In this document: piece by piece, positions 32,601 through 42,878 of the stretch | Numbering within the stretch: the first letter of the stretch is position 1 | Layout of the letters: the number at the start of each line of letters is the position of its first letter | NCBI GenBank assembly: GCA_965112735.1 | Contig: OZ218962.1 | Location: 3,267,856 to 3,331,855 of the forward strand | From: Phaeosaccion multiseriatum | Taxonomy: Eukaryota; Ochrophyta, other classes | Direction: 5' to 3' | Length of the DNA stretch: 64,000 bases | The notes under the pieces: generated by a model | Told to the model about the DNA's origin: nothing | The model's input: only the letters and a program-made list of their open reading frames with translations | Database searches by the model: none | Made by a program: the position numbers and the translations under genes

Positions 32601-35600
32601 AACTGAAGCGCCGGTAGCGGAGACGGAACCGCCAACTGTGGCCCCAACAGTAGCACCAACACCACCTCCAACTGAAGCGCCGGCAGCGGAGACGGAACGG
32701 CCAACTGTGGCCCCAAGCGTAGCACCAACACCACCTCCAACTGAAGCGCCGGTAGCGGAGACAGAACCGCCAACTGTGGCCCCAACTTTAGCACCAACAC
32801 CACCCACGGAGGTATGTGTGGAGTACGCTTTCCTTGCCCTAGCGGATTTTCCTCCATTCTGGTACTGCTCTTACATGGGCTGACTTCTACGGCCAGTCAT
32901 CCTCTGGTTCTCTCACATTATCAATCTTCCCTTATTGTCCTCTTCGCACTCTTTGATCTCGATTCCTTCTCCCCTCTCCCCTTCGCCAGGCACCAACCGC
33001 TGCCCAAACAACAGCAATACCAACCTCAGCCCCAACAGCGCAGACAGAAGTGCCGGTGGTTCTCGATACGCCCACGCCTGTAGCAGAGGAGACGCTTACG
33101 CCTGCGGCGGAGGAGACGCCTACGCCTGTAGCTGTGAAGACGGACGCACCAGTAGCTTTGATTACAGAGGCGCCCGCAGCGATCGAGACGGAAGTGCCGG
33201 TAGCTTTGGAGACGGAAAGACCAGTAGCTGAGGAAACTGAAGCGCCAGTTACTGATGAAGCACCGGTACGTGTGGAGACGGAAGCGCCGGAGGCCGAGGA
33301 GACGCTGGCCCCCCTCTTCGTCGTGACAGGAGGGTCGATAACTGAGGAGACACAAGCCCCAGCAGCTTTGATCACAGAGGTGCCTATCGCTTTGGAGACG
33401 GAAGCACCGGCGACTGAGGAGACGGACGCGCCTGTTGCAGAGGAAACGGAAGCACCAGTAGTTTTGATGACAGAGGCGCCTGTAGGTGTGGAGACAGAAG
33501 CGCCCATGTCAGAGGAGACGCCTACGCCTGTAGCGGAGGAGACGCCTGCGCCTGTAGCAGAGGAGACGCCTACGCCTGTGGCAGAGGTGACAGAGACGCC
33601 TGTGGCAGAGGTGACAGAGACGCCTGTGGCAGAGGTGACAGAGACGCCTGTGGCTGTGGAGACAGAAGCACCTGTGGCTGTGGAGACACCAGCACCTGTG
33701 GCAGAGGTGACAGAGACGCCTGTGGCAGAGGTGACAGAGACGCCTGTGGCTGTGGAAGCAGAAGCACCTGTGGCTGTGGAGACACTGGCACCTGTGGCAG
33801 AGGTGACAGAGACGCCTGTGGCAGAGGTGACAGAGACGCCTGTGGCTGTGGAAACAGAAGCACCTGTGGCTGTGGAGACACCAGCACCTGTGGCAGAGGT
33901 GACAGAGACGCCTGTGGCTGTGGAGACAGAAGCACCTGTGGCTGTGGAAACAGAAGCACCTGTGGCAGAGGTAACAGAGACGCCTGTGGCTGTGGAGACA
34001 GAAGCACCTATGGCAGAGGTGACAGAGACGCCTGTGGCTATGGAAACAGAAGCACCTGTGGCAGAGGAAACACCAGCACCTGTGGCAGAGGTGACAGAGA
34101 CGCCTGTGGCTGTGGAAACAGAAGCACCTGTGGCAGAGGAGACACCAGCACCTGTGGCAGAGGTGACAGAGACGCCTGTGGCTGTGGAAACAGAAGCACC
34201 TGTGGCTGTGGAGACACCAGCACCTGTGGCAGAGGTAACAGAGACGCCTGTGGCTGTGGAGACAGAAGCACCTGTGGCTGTGGAAACAGAAGCACCTGTG
34301 GCAGAGGTAACAGAGACGCCTGTGGCTGTGGAGACAGAAGCACCTATGGCAGAGGTGACAGAGACGCCTGTGGCTATGGAAACAGAAGCACCTGTGGCAG
34401 AGGAGACACCAGCACCTGTGGCAGAGGTGACAGAGACGCCTGTGGCTGTGGAAACAGAAGCACCTGTGGCTGTGGAGACAGAAGCACCTGTGGCAGAGGT
34501 GACAGAGACGCCTGTGGCTGTGGAAACAGAAGCGCCTGTGGCTGTGGAGACACCAGCACCTGTGGAAGAGGTGACAGAGACGCCTGTGGCTGTGGAAACA
34601 GAAGCACCTGTGGCAGAGGAGACACCAGCACCTGTGGCAGAGGTGACAGAGACGCCTGTGGCTGTGGAAACAGAAGCACCTGTGGCTGTGGAGACACCAG
34701 CACCTGTGGCAGAGGTGACAGAGACGCCTGTGGCTGTGGAAACAGAAGCACCTGTGGCTGTGGAGACACCAGCACCTGTGGCAGATGTGACAGAAGCACC
34801 TGTGGCTGTGGAGACACCAGCACCTATGGCAGAGGTGACAGAGACGCCTGTGGCTGTGGAAACAGAAGCGCCTGTGGCTGTGGAGACACCAGCACCTGTG
34901 GAAGAGGTGACAGAGACGCCTGTGGCTGTGGAAACAGAAGCACCTGTGGCTGTGGAGACACCAGCACCTGTAGCAGAGGAGACACCAGCACCTGTGGCAG
35001 AGGTGACAGAGACGCCTGTGGCTGTGGAAACAGAAGCACCTGTGGCTGTGGAGACACCAGCACCTGTGGCAGAGGTGACAGAGACGCCTGTGGCTGTGGA
35101 GACAGAAGCACCTGTGGCTGTGGAAACAGAAGCACCTGTGGCAGAGGTGACAGAGATGCCTGTGGCTGTGGAAACAGAAGCACCTGTGGCTGTGGAGACA
35201 CCAGCACCTGTGGCAGAGGTGACAGAGACGCCTGTGGCTGTGGAAACAGAAGCACCTGTGGCAGAGGTGACAGAGACGCCTGTGGCTGTGGAAACAGAAG
35301 CACCTGTGGCAGAGGTAACAGAGACGCCTGTGGCTGTGGAGACAGAAGCACCTATGGCAGAGGTGACAGAGACGCCTGTGGCTGTGGAAACAGAAGCACC
35401 TGTGGCAGAGGAGACACCAGCACCTGTGGCAGAGGTGACAGAGACGCCTGTGGCTGTGGAAACAGAAGCACCTGTGGCTGTGGAGACACCAGCACCTGTG
35501 ACGGAGGAGACAGAAGCACCGGTACTTGTGGAGACGGAAGCGCCGGATGCCGAGGAGACGCTGGCCCCCCTCTTCGTCGTGACAGGAGGGTCGATAACTG

Positions 35601-38600
35601 AGGAGACACAAGCCCCAGCAGCTTTGATCACAGAGGTGCCTATCGCTTTGGAGACGGAAGCACCGGCGACTGAGGAGACGGACGCGCCTGTTGCAGAGGA
35701 AACGGAAGCACCAGTAGTTTTGATGACAGAGGCGCCTGTAGGTGTGGAGACAGAAGCGCCCATGTCAGAGGTGACGCCTACGCCTGTGGTGGAGACTGAA
35801 GCGCTTACGGAGGTACGTGTCGACGATGCTTGGCATAGGCTGGTGGTATCAGCTGGGAGGGTTTGGTCTAAGAATGGGTTCTGCATCCACTCCTGCTCCG
35901 GCTCTGTCAAATCTAATCCCCCTTTGTTCTGCTCTGCTTATCCTCTGCTCTGTCGTTCCTCTCTCTTGGCCCAGGCACCGACCGCAGCTCCAACAGCACC
36001 TCCAACAGCCGCTCCAACAGCATTTCCAACAGCAGTACCAACAGCAGCTCCTTTTGCTGCCCCCCCTTCCGACTCCAGAGATGCAGAGTTTACGCCAGCA
36101 CCGTCTGAGGTGGCATGCACGGAGGAGACGAGGTCGATTACGACTGTGAGAGGTGAGTCGACACTCGCTCGCTCACTTGATACGCAATGGCGCGGGCCTG
36201 TTTTTTGCCTCTCTTGCGAGTGTGCGCTTTTCCCAAAGTTGACCTCGCTGCCCCCCCACTCTCCTGACTCTCTGTGCTGCAGGTGACGAGTACGTGTACG
36301 GCTGCTGCGGGCGGGTGGTGGACGCCGACAGCGGAGAGGTGTTGCCTGTGCAGGGCAGCACAGACCTGCTCCTGCGGCGGGTGGAGTACGCAGATACCTC
36401 CCGCTCGGACTACACCGTCTTGTCTGAGTACGATGCGGCCCGAGCAGGGGTGAGCGGTTGTGCGGTGGACATGGAGATTGACGAGGCTGGAAACTTTCTG
36501 GTGCTCGCTGTCTCTCAGCCGATATCCGCGGCAGAGGCGCGCCGCAGTCTTCAGGAGCAGGGCGGGGAGGAACGAGAGACGACCCTTCTGTATGTGGACC
36601 CGTCCTTCCGGAGCGTCTGTGGGTTGCAGAATCTCGGGGTCAGCAAGGACGTGGGGGAGGAAGTGAGCGTCGTTACCCAGACAGACAGCGCGTTTGTCGT
36701 CAACGTAAAGTACTCTGGAGCGAGGGACAGGCAGATTGACATGTTGAGCGCAGACGCGTGCCCGGACCTGGGGCCTGCGCAGCAGGACATCAGGGCCGAG
36801 GTTTCCGCGGAGAAGCTGTACCTGTCTGGAAAGACTGCAGGCATCTTCCTCACCTGCGTGGCCGCCGTGGCGCTTACGCTGGTCGCCTTGGTGTCTGTGC
36901 TCGGAGTGTCGGACCCCTGGAGCATGAAGGACGTAGGGCCTCGGCCCTCTTCTCGCTCACCGTCCGCCGGAGGCGCCAAGGTGATGGTACAGCACTTGCA
37001 GACCCTCGCTCTCCTGGCCTTTGTGGTGCCCGCGGAGAGACGCTTCTCCGACTTTGCAGAGGCTTTGTCATGGACGAACCTCTGGTGGACGGCGGAGAGC
37101 TTGATGGCGGGGGACAGAGACTCGACCTGCAGCAGCGACTCGGCAGTGAGCGGCCTCCTCGGCAACTTGGTTCTATCGCTGCTGCTCATCCTCGGCGCGG
37201 TGCTGCTCACCACCTTCCTGGGCAGCTACGTGGAGGCGAGGTGGCGTGCTCGCGAGAGAGCGAAGATGGAGTGGCAAGTGGCGGAGAGGGTGGGCATCAC
37301 GCGAGCAGCTGACATTCGCAGTCATCTCCTAAGAAGAGGCACTGCAGCTGAAAGGGTCAGACGCACGCCGGATTTTCTGTCAAACACTTCGTCTGCTGAA
37401 GGGGTGGTGTTTCGAGAGGAGCTCAGAACCGAGGATGCGTGGGAGAAGATTCAATGGAGACACGACAGGAGGATGCGGGGCCTGCCCGCCAACGTGCCCA
37501 GCCATTATCGCATCAACAGCGTCATTTCCCAGCCTAGGATTGAAGGCTTGGATCCGGGGAAGCGGCAAGAACGGCTCGAGCTGGAGGGGGGTATGGGAAG
37601 CATGTACCAGAGTGAGCAGATCTTTGATGGGGAGGAGAGTGATGAGGAGGAGAGCGATGGGGAGGAGAGCAGCACTACCGACACAGACGTGTCTGTGTTC
37701 GATGCAGGAGCATCCCCCCAGGGGAGTGGCACGGATACGATTCTGTTCTTTTCACGGACAGCCTCTGTCCCCGAGGAGCTGAAGCCCCCCGCGTTCTGGA
37801 GCTACTACCCCCATGTGCTGCTCGTGGCGGCCATGTTCGTGCTAGAGGGGGCGTCGCTGGCGGAGCTGAGGGCGCTGAGCTCGGACTGCGCCTGGGGAGC
37901 GGCGCTGGGCGGCGTGTTCCTCGTCCTACTGCCCCTGCTCATCTTGGGCTACTGCGGCGGGCTGTTGGTGAAGCTGCTCAGGCAGAGGATGGACTCGGCG
38001 CACCAGCTCATCTTCGTGCGCTTCGAGGCAGAGCCCGACGACACTCGCGGGGTGTGGGCCAAGGTGCGGGACTCGTTTTGGGGTACCGTGAACGATGACC
38101 AGCGCTTCCTGGCCTGCTTCGACACAGGTGAGTACGTGTGTGTGTGTGTGTGTGTTGTCTGAGCGTGTGAGGGAGAGAGAGGGGTATGGAGAGAGCTTTC
38201 ATGCCCGTGTGTGTGCTTGTGTGCGTGTGAGAGCGTGTATGTACGAGGGTACCCGTCGACGCGGAAAGATGGCAATGAGGCTCAAGAGGAATGCGCTAAC
38301 CGGCCCCGCTCGCGCTCCCTCCTCCCTTCCCGTCCCTTCCCTCCAGGCGCGTGGATGACGGTATTCTGTCACGAACCGGGCCTGTTCATAGCCGCCTCCC
38401 ACCAACCGTCGTCGGAGCAGGCCCGGCAGGCCAGGAAGCGCGTGGCGGAGGCGGAGATCCTGCGCATCGGCAACGAGCCTGTGTACGCGGACTTTACGGA
38501 CACGGGGCTGCACTACGCGCTGTTCGTGCTGCTGGAGGTGGTGGCCTTGGCCGCGGTCGCCGCCTTTGGTTCAGACAACCCCCCCACGGTGCAGCTGGGC

Positions 38601-41600
38601 GTCTTTCTGGCGTTCATGGCCGCGAGCCTGGTGATGGTGGTGGGCCTCAAGCCCTACTGCAACACGGAGCTGAACTTGATGGCGGCCGTGGGCGCGGCGG
38701 TGAATGTGGTGACGATTACGCTGCTGCTGGGTTTGCAAGTCAGCTCACACGCGGGAAGCGAGTTCGAGAGGAGGGCCACAAATGCCATCTACGTCATGCA
38801 GGTGGGTGGGAGAGTGTTGCTTGCCCTGAGTCGCCCCTCTCTCTGCCTAGACTAGCTCCTCCCTCCCTCCCTCCCTCCCTCCCTCCCTCCCTCCCTCCCT
38901 CCCTCCCTCCCTCTCTCCCTCCCTCCCTCCCTCCCTCCCTCCCTCCCTCCCTCCCTCCCTCCCTCCCTCCCTCCCTCCCTCCCTCCCTCCCTCCCTCCCT
39001 CCCTCCCTCCCTCCCTCCCTCCCTCCCTCCCTCCCTCCCTCCCTCCCTCCCTCCCTCCCTCCCTCCCTCCCTCCCTCCCTCCCTCCCTCCCTCCCTCCCT
39101 CCCTCCCTCCCTCCCTCCCTCCCTCCCTCCCTCTCTCCCTCCCTCCAAGTGCCCACCCCGCCTGACCCTCTTTGGCCCCCTCTGTCCACTGTCCGTGTGT
39201 CCTCTCTGGGCGTTTGTGCGCTGCATGCTGCAGGTTATCTATGTACTGGCGTTGTCGCTGCCGCTGTACATGGATGCCGTGCTGGGTCTGTGGCAAGCCG
39301 CCTGGGCTGGGTGGAGGGCTGAGGCGGGCACGGAAGGAGCGACACTCTACGAGCAAGACAAGAGCAGGCCCGAGGATGCCGTCTCGGCTTCCACTCGGCT
39401 CCAGCGCCAGCGGGAGAGGAGGCAGTTCCTGCGGCAGCGCACCAGTGATAACTGGAGGCCTGCCTACACCAACATGCTGAGAAGGAACTTTCGCCATCTG
39501 TGGTACTGCCTGCGCCTCCCCCTCAAGAACCCCCGCCTTGCGCCTCGGGCAGCAGCAGGGAGTGCAGCAGCAGGGAGTGCGAGTGTGAGTCGCAGTGGCA
39601 GCTCAGCGGAACTGGGTCAGCGTTTGCCGAGAGCAGCCAGTAGGGGTGATATTGGGTGTGACGGCCCAACGGAGGCAAGACCACCACTACACTCGTTGGG
39701 CAGCTTGGGCAGTATCGCATCCCGCGCCATGCAGATGTATCCGTCACGCCGTGCTCGCATACCTCAGGCTGAGGGAGGCGGCTTCCCGTCTGCAGTCAGT
39801 AACAGAGCCCCCCCAGCGGAGGGAAGGGTGCAGGCGGAGGCGGAGGAGAAGGTAGCAGGGGACAGAGCAGGGGAAAGAGTAAAGTCATGGAGGAGCAGCT
39901 CACCCAGCAGTTTGGCCGCCCGCGCGATGCAGTTCTATCCGTCGCATCGTGCTCGCATGCCTGAGCCTGAGCACGAGGGAGGCGTCTTCTCGCCAGCAGC
40001 CAGTGACAGCGGCACTGACACCCCAGGGGAGGGCGAGGGTGAGGTGAAGGCGGAGGTGGAGAGATCACGGGGCAGTCCAGGTGAGTTGCGGCCATCCAGG
40101 AGCATCTCAGCGGGCAGTCTCGTCTCCCTCGCCATGCAGCTCTATCCGGTGAGGCGTGCTCGCATGTCTGAGCCTGAGCACGAGGGAGGCGTCTTCTCGC
40201 CAGCAGCCAGTGACAGCGGCACTGATGACAGTGGCTTTGGTACCCCAGCGAAGGATGAAACGCAGGCGGAGGAGAAGACGCAGAGATCAGGGGGCAGTCC
40301 CGGCGAGCGGCGGCCATCGAGGAGCAGCTCCTCGAACAGTCTCGTCTCCCGGGCTCTGGAGATGTATCCGTCGCGTCGTGCTCGCATGCCTCAGCCTGAG
40401 CACGAGGGAGGCGTCTTCTCGCCAGCAGCCAGTGACAGCGGCACTGATGACAGTGGCTTTGGTACCCCAACGAAGAGTGAGGCGGAGGCGGAGGTGAAGA
40501 CGCAGAGATCAGGGGGCAGTCCCGGCGAGCGGCGGCCATCGAGGAGGATCTCAGCGGGCAGTCTCGCCTCCCTCGCCATGCAGCTCTATCCGGTGAGGCG
40601 TGCTCGCATGTCTGAGCCTGAGCACGAGGGAGGCGTCTTCTCACCAGCAGCCAGTGACAGCGGCACTGATGACAGTGGCTTTGGTACCCCAGCGAAGGAT
40701 GAAACGCAGGCGGAGGAGAAGACGCAGAGATCAGGGGGCAGCCCCGGCGAGCGGCGGCCATCCAGGAGCAGCTCCTCGAACAGTCTCGTCTCCCGGGCTA
40801 TGGAGATGTATCCGTCGCATCGGGCTCGCATGCCTCAGCCTGAGCACGAGGGAGGCGTCTTCTCGCCAGCAGCCAGTGACAGCAGCACTGATGACAGTGG
40901 CTTTGGTACCCCAGCGAAGGATGAAACGCAGGCGGAGGAGAAGGCGCAGAGATCAGGGGGCAGCCCCGGCGAGCGGCGGCCATCCAGGAGCAGCTCCTCG
41001 AACAGTCTCGTCTCCCGGGCTCTGGAGATGTATCCGTCGCGTCGGGGTCGCATGCCTGAGCCTGAGCACGAGGGAGGCGTCTTCTCGCCAGCAGCCAGTG
41101 ACAGCGGCACTGATGACAGTGGCTTTGGTACCCCAGCGAAGGGTGAGGCGGAGGCGGAGGAGAAGGCGCAGAGATCAGGGGGCAGTCCCGGCGAGCGGCG
41201 GCCATCGAGGAGGATCTCAGCGGGCAGTCTCGCCTCCCGGGCTATGGAGATGTATCCGTCGCGTCGTGCTCGCATGTCTGAGCCTGAGCACGAGGGAGGC
41301 GTCTTCTCGCCAGCAGCCAGTGACAGCGGCACTGATGACAGTGGCTTTGGTACCCCAGCGAAGGATGAAACGCAGGCGGAGGAGAAGGCGCAGAGATCAG
41401 GGGGCAGTCCCGGCGAGCAGCGGCCATCCAGGAGCAGCTCCTCGAACAGTCTCGTCTCCCGGGCTATGGAGATGTATCCGTCGCGTCGGGCTCGCATGCC
41501 TCAGCCTGAGCACGAGGGAGGCGTCTTCTCGCCAGCAGCCAGTGACAGCGGCACTGATGACAGTGGCTTTGGTACCCCAACGAAGAGTGAGGCGGAGGGG

Positions 41601-41786
41601 GAGGAGAAGGCGCAGAGATCAGGGGGCAGTCCCGGCGAGCGGCGGCCATCCAGGAGCAGCTCCTCGAACAGTCTCGTCTCCCGGGCTCTGGAGATGTATC
41701 CGTCGCGTCGTGCTCGCATGCCTCAGCCTGAGCACGAGGGAGGCGTCTTCTCACCAGCAGCCAGTGATAGGGGCAGCGAAGGGTGA
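25890..41786 (+). CDS. Giant Cys-rich, P-domain, Pro/Thr-rich polytopic membrane protein (paralogue A)
   Basis: Exons: 25890-26000, 26117-26176, 26361-26504, 26651-26806, 27012-27053, 27247-32811, 32990-35812, 35975-36152, 36283-38127, 38347-38801, 39234-41786. The sum is 13,932 nt, giving 4,643 aa in consistent frame. Residues 1-28 are a signal peptide (LPYLVLLLGAATRAAA). Cys-rich exons follow, one with a C-x6-C-x6-CC-x4-C-x6-C knot-like pattern. Two tandem P-like (proprotein convertase type) domains lie at about 172-315 and 343-478, with no protease domain. Residues 479-2967 are tandem Pro/Thr/Glu/Ala/Val repeats, likely glycosylated. Exons 9-11 hold about nine hydrophobic segments, for example IFLTCVAAVALTLVALVSVL, LVLSLLLILGAVLLTTFLG and NVVTITLLLGL, weakly recalling fungal/protist TRP-like proteins. 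The cytoplasmic tail has nine 74-residue Ser-rich repeats. Inferred role: a cell-surface sensor or adhesion protein. Function is otherwise unknown. Confidence 0.8.
27247..28170 (+). other. Two tandem P-like domains
   Basis: The duplicate copies share PLTSGQSISDCPIVTDVNV, SPGGTVVEL, DNRGGSG and FDGESGDGVWTL. The order (a conserved beta-rich start, SPGGT, a loop, then GxWxL and a final Cys) matches the P domain that follows subtilisin-like catalytic domains in proprotein convertases and is also found alone in large bacterial and protist surface proteins. The DNA of the two copies is very similar, so the duplication is recent or homogenised. Confidence 0.75.
28180..32805 (+). repeat. 69-bp coding tandem repeats (Pro/Thr/Glu), about 4.6 kb
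   Basis: Units of 69 bp encode PTVAPTVAPTPPPTEAPVAE plus TEP. Interspersed 57-bp variants lack the second VAPT. The first five units instead carry APTLAPTDTPTATPTEAP. Copies differ mostly by single synonymous changes (acagta or accgta). All lengths are multiples of three, so the reading frame survives expansion. Confidence 0.95.
33500..35520 (+). repeat. Coding repeats ETEAPVAVETPAPVAEVTET, about 2 kb
   Basis: Irregular tandem array of 12-residue-type units, mainly from PVAVETEA, PVAVETPA, PVAEVTET and PVAEETPA. It is flanked on each side by a copy of a larger block (about 33270-33510 and 35520-35780) encoding LFVVTGGSITEETQAPAALI. The flanking blocks are nearly identical, suggesting a duplication of the edge sequence. 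Confidence 0.9.
38860..39147. repeat. (CCCT)n intronic microsatellite beside a splice acceptor, paralogue A
   Basis: About 70 units of ccct with two ctct interruptions, in the intron between exons 10 and 11 of paralogue A. The same repeat occupies the same intron of paralogue B (48768-49121). The sense strand is pyrimidine-rich and lies upstream of the acceptor at 39233. Confidence 0.95.
39740..41780 (+). repeat. 222-bp coding tandem repeats in the cytoplasmic tail
   Basis: About nine copies of a 74-residue unit with an EPEHEGGVFSPAASDSGTDD core, followed by SGFGTP, an acidic AEAEEK segment and GGSPGERRPSR. The first copy is diverged and the later ones are very similar. The unit is Ser/Thr/Pro-rich with many basic-directed phosphorylation-like contexts (RRPSRSSSS). 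Repeat boundaries recur every 222 bp from 40157 onward. Confidence 0.9.
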
Positions 41787-42878
41787 GTTCGAGGCGGAAG
41801 GGGAGATGAGATGACACACCGGACACATCGGGCAGTCGGGCAGTCTCGCCTCATGGGCCATGCACTTGTAGCCCATGCGCCGCGCTCGCATACCCCAGGG
41901 GTTCGAGGCGGGGCTCGGCGAGGCAAAGGGGGACCCGCACACGTAAGGCTGGGGCGAGAGTAAAGGGAGGGCAGGGCAAGGCCAGCACCCTCCCTGCAGC
42001 ATGGCCATGGCCAGGCCAAGACGAGGCTTACTTACGGAGCCTGCGCCGAGCCGTCACTTCCACGCCTTGTGCCCTCGCTGTAGTGGGGTGTGGCGGGGAA
42101 GGGAGGCGGAAGGGCGTTAGGAGGCTCGGCGACGGGTCTCGCTGCTTGTAGATATAGTGATAGAGCCAGTGATAGAGCCAGTGGTAGAGTGGGCCGCCCC
42201 TTGCCTTAAGGCCTTGGCCTTGGCCTGTGGAGTCGACTCGCTTGACACTGGGCGGCATAAGGCGCTGCTCAGCAGTGGGGCCTGCAGCAGAGGGGTCTCC
42301 AGCAGTGAGTGGGCTGGGGCTCGTGCTCTCAGGCGAGGTCGGTGACGACCGAGCAGTGCGCAGCGTCCTTTTTGGGACGACAGTTATTTACACGTTTATA
42401 CAGTAAGGAGGGAGAGTATTAGCAGGTCCTTGGAGCTGCAGCTCTCTATTGTAAATTATAATGCGATAGAGATTGTTACTGAGAAAACTCGATGTTTTCA
42501 TGCTTTTTGTGATCTTTGGGTCAAATATTACTATTAGGTCGCTCCGACGGCGGATCCAGGAGCTTTCGCGTTATTTTGTTTCCAGAGCTTCTCAATCAAA
42601 GAGAAGCTCGCAGCAAGAGGCAATACTACCCTACAGCAGCCAAGTGCTGTGGGAGCCGAGCGAAACGAGCCAGCTTGCTCCTCAGCTCTCTTTCGCTGAG
42701 TCAATTTCGTTCCCCTTTCCTACCACAAGCGTTACACTGCCTGCCTGTCCAGCAGGATAGCAAAGAAGGTGAGCAGCTCAGATCTAGTACCAAAGCGCAC
42801 AGCGACTTGAGTGGCTGCTCTTCCACTCGGTACTGGACGGCTGCTGGACTGGGGACTGCAGCGCCCCAGCAGAGCATC
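41787..42878. other. Intergenic between the paralogues, with decayed tail repeat
   Basis: The first part (about 41815-41945) is clearly a degraded copy of the 222-bp tail repeat: it retains gcagtctcgcctc, atgggccatg, gctcgcatac and similar pieces, with stops and indels. It is now probably 3' UTR of paralogue A. The rest carries no gene I can support and should include the promoter of paralogue B. It is AT-richer around 42360-42620. Confidence 0.6.

Noticed and set aside
26982-32857. Minus-strand frames of 1,941 and 1,565 codons opposite the Pro/Thr repeat exon
   Set aside because: By-product of the 69-bp repeat. The plus strand has the signal peptide, the P-like domains and consistent splicing into membrane exons.
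33509-35611. Minus-strand Cys/His-rich frame of 700 codons
   Set aside because: It resembles a zinc-finger protein at first sight but is the complement of the ETEAPV coding repeat, with no spacing conserved beyond the repeat itself.
39595-41826. Alternative frames (404 codons plus; 321 and 220 codons minus) over the tail repeats
   Set aside because: Shadows of the 222-bp repeat. The chosen frame continues directly from the membrane exon through an in-phase splice.
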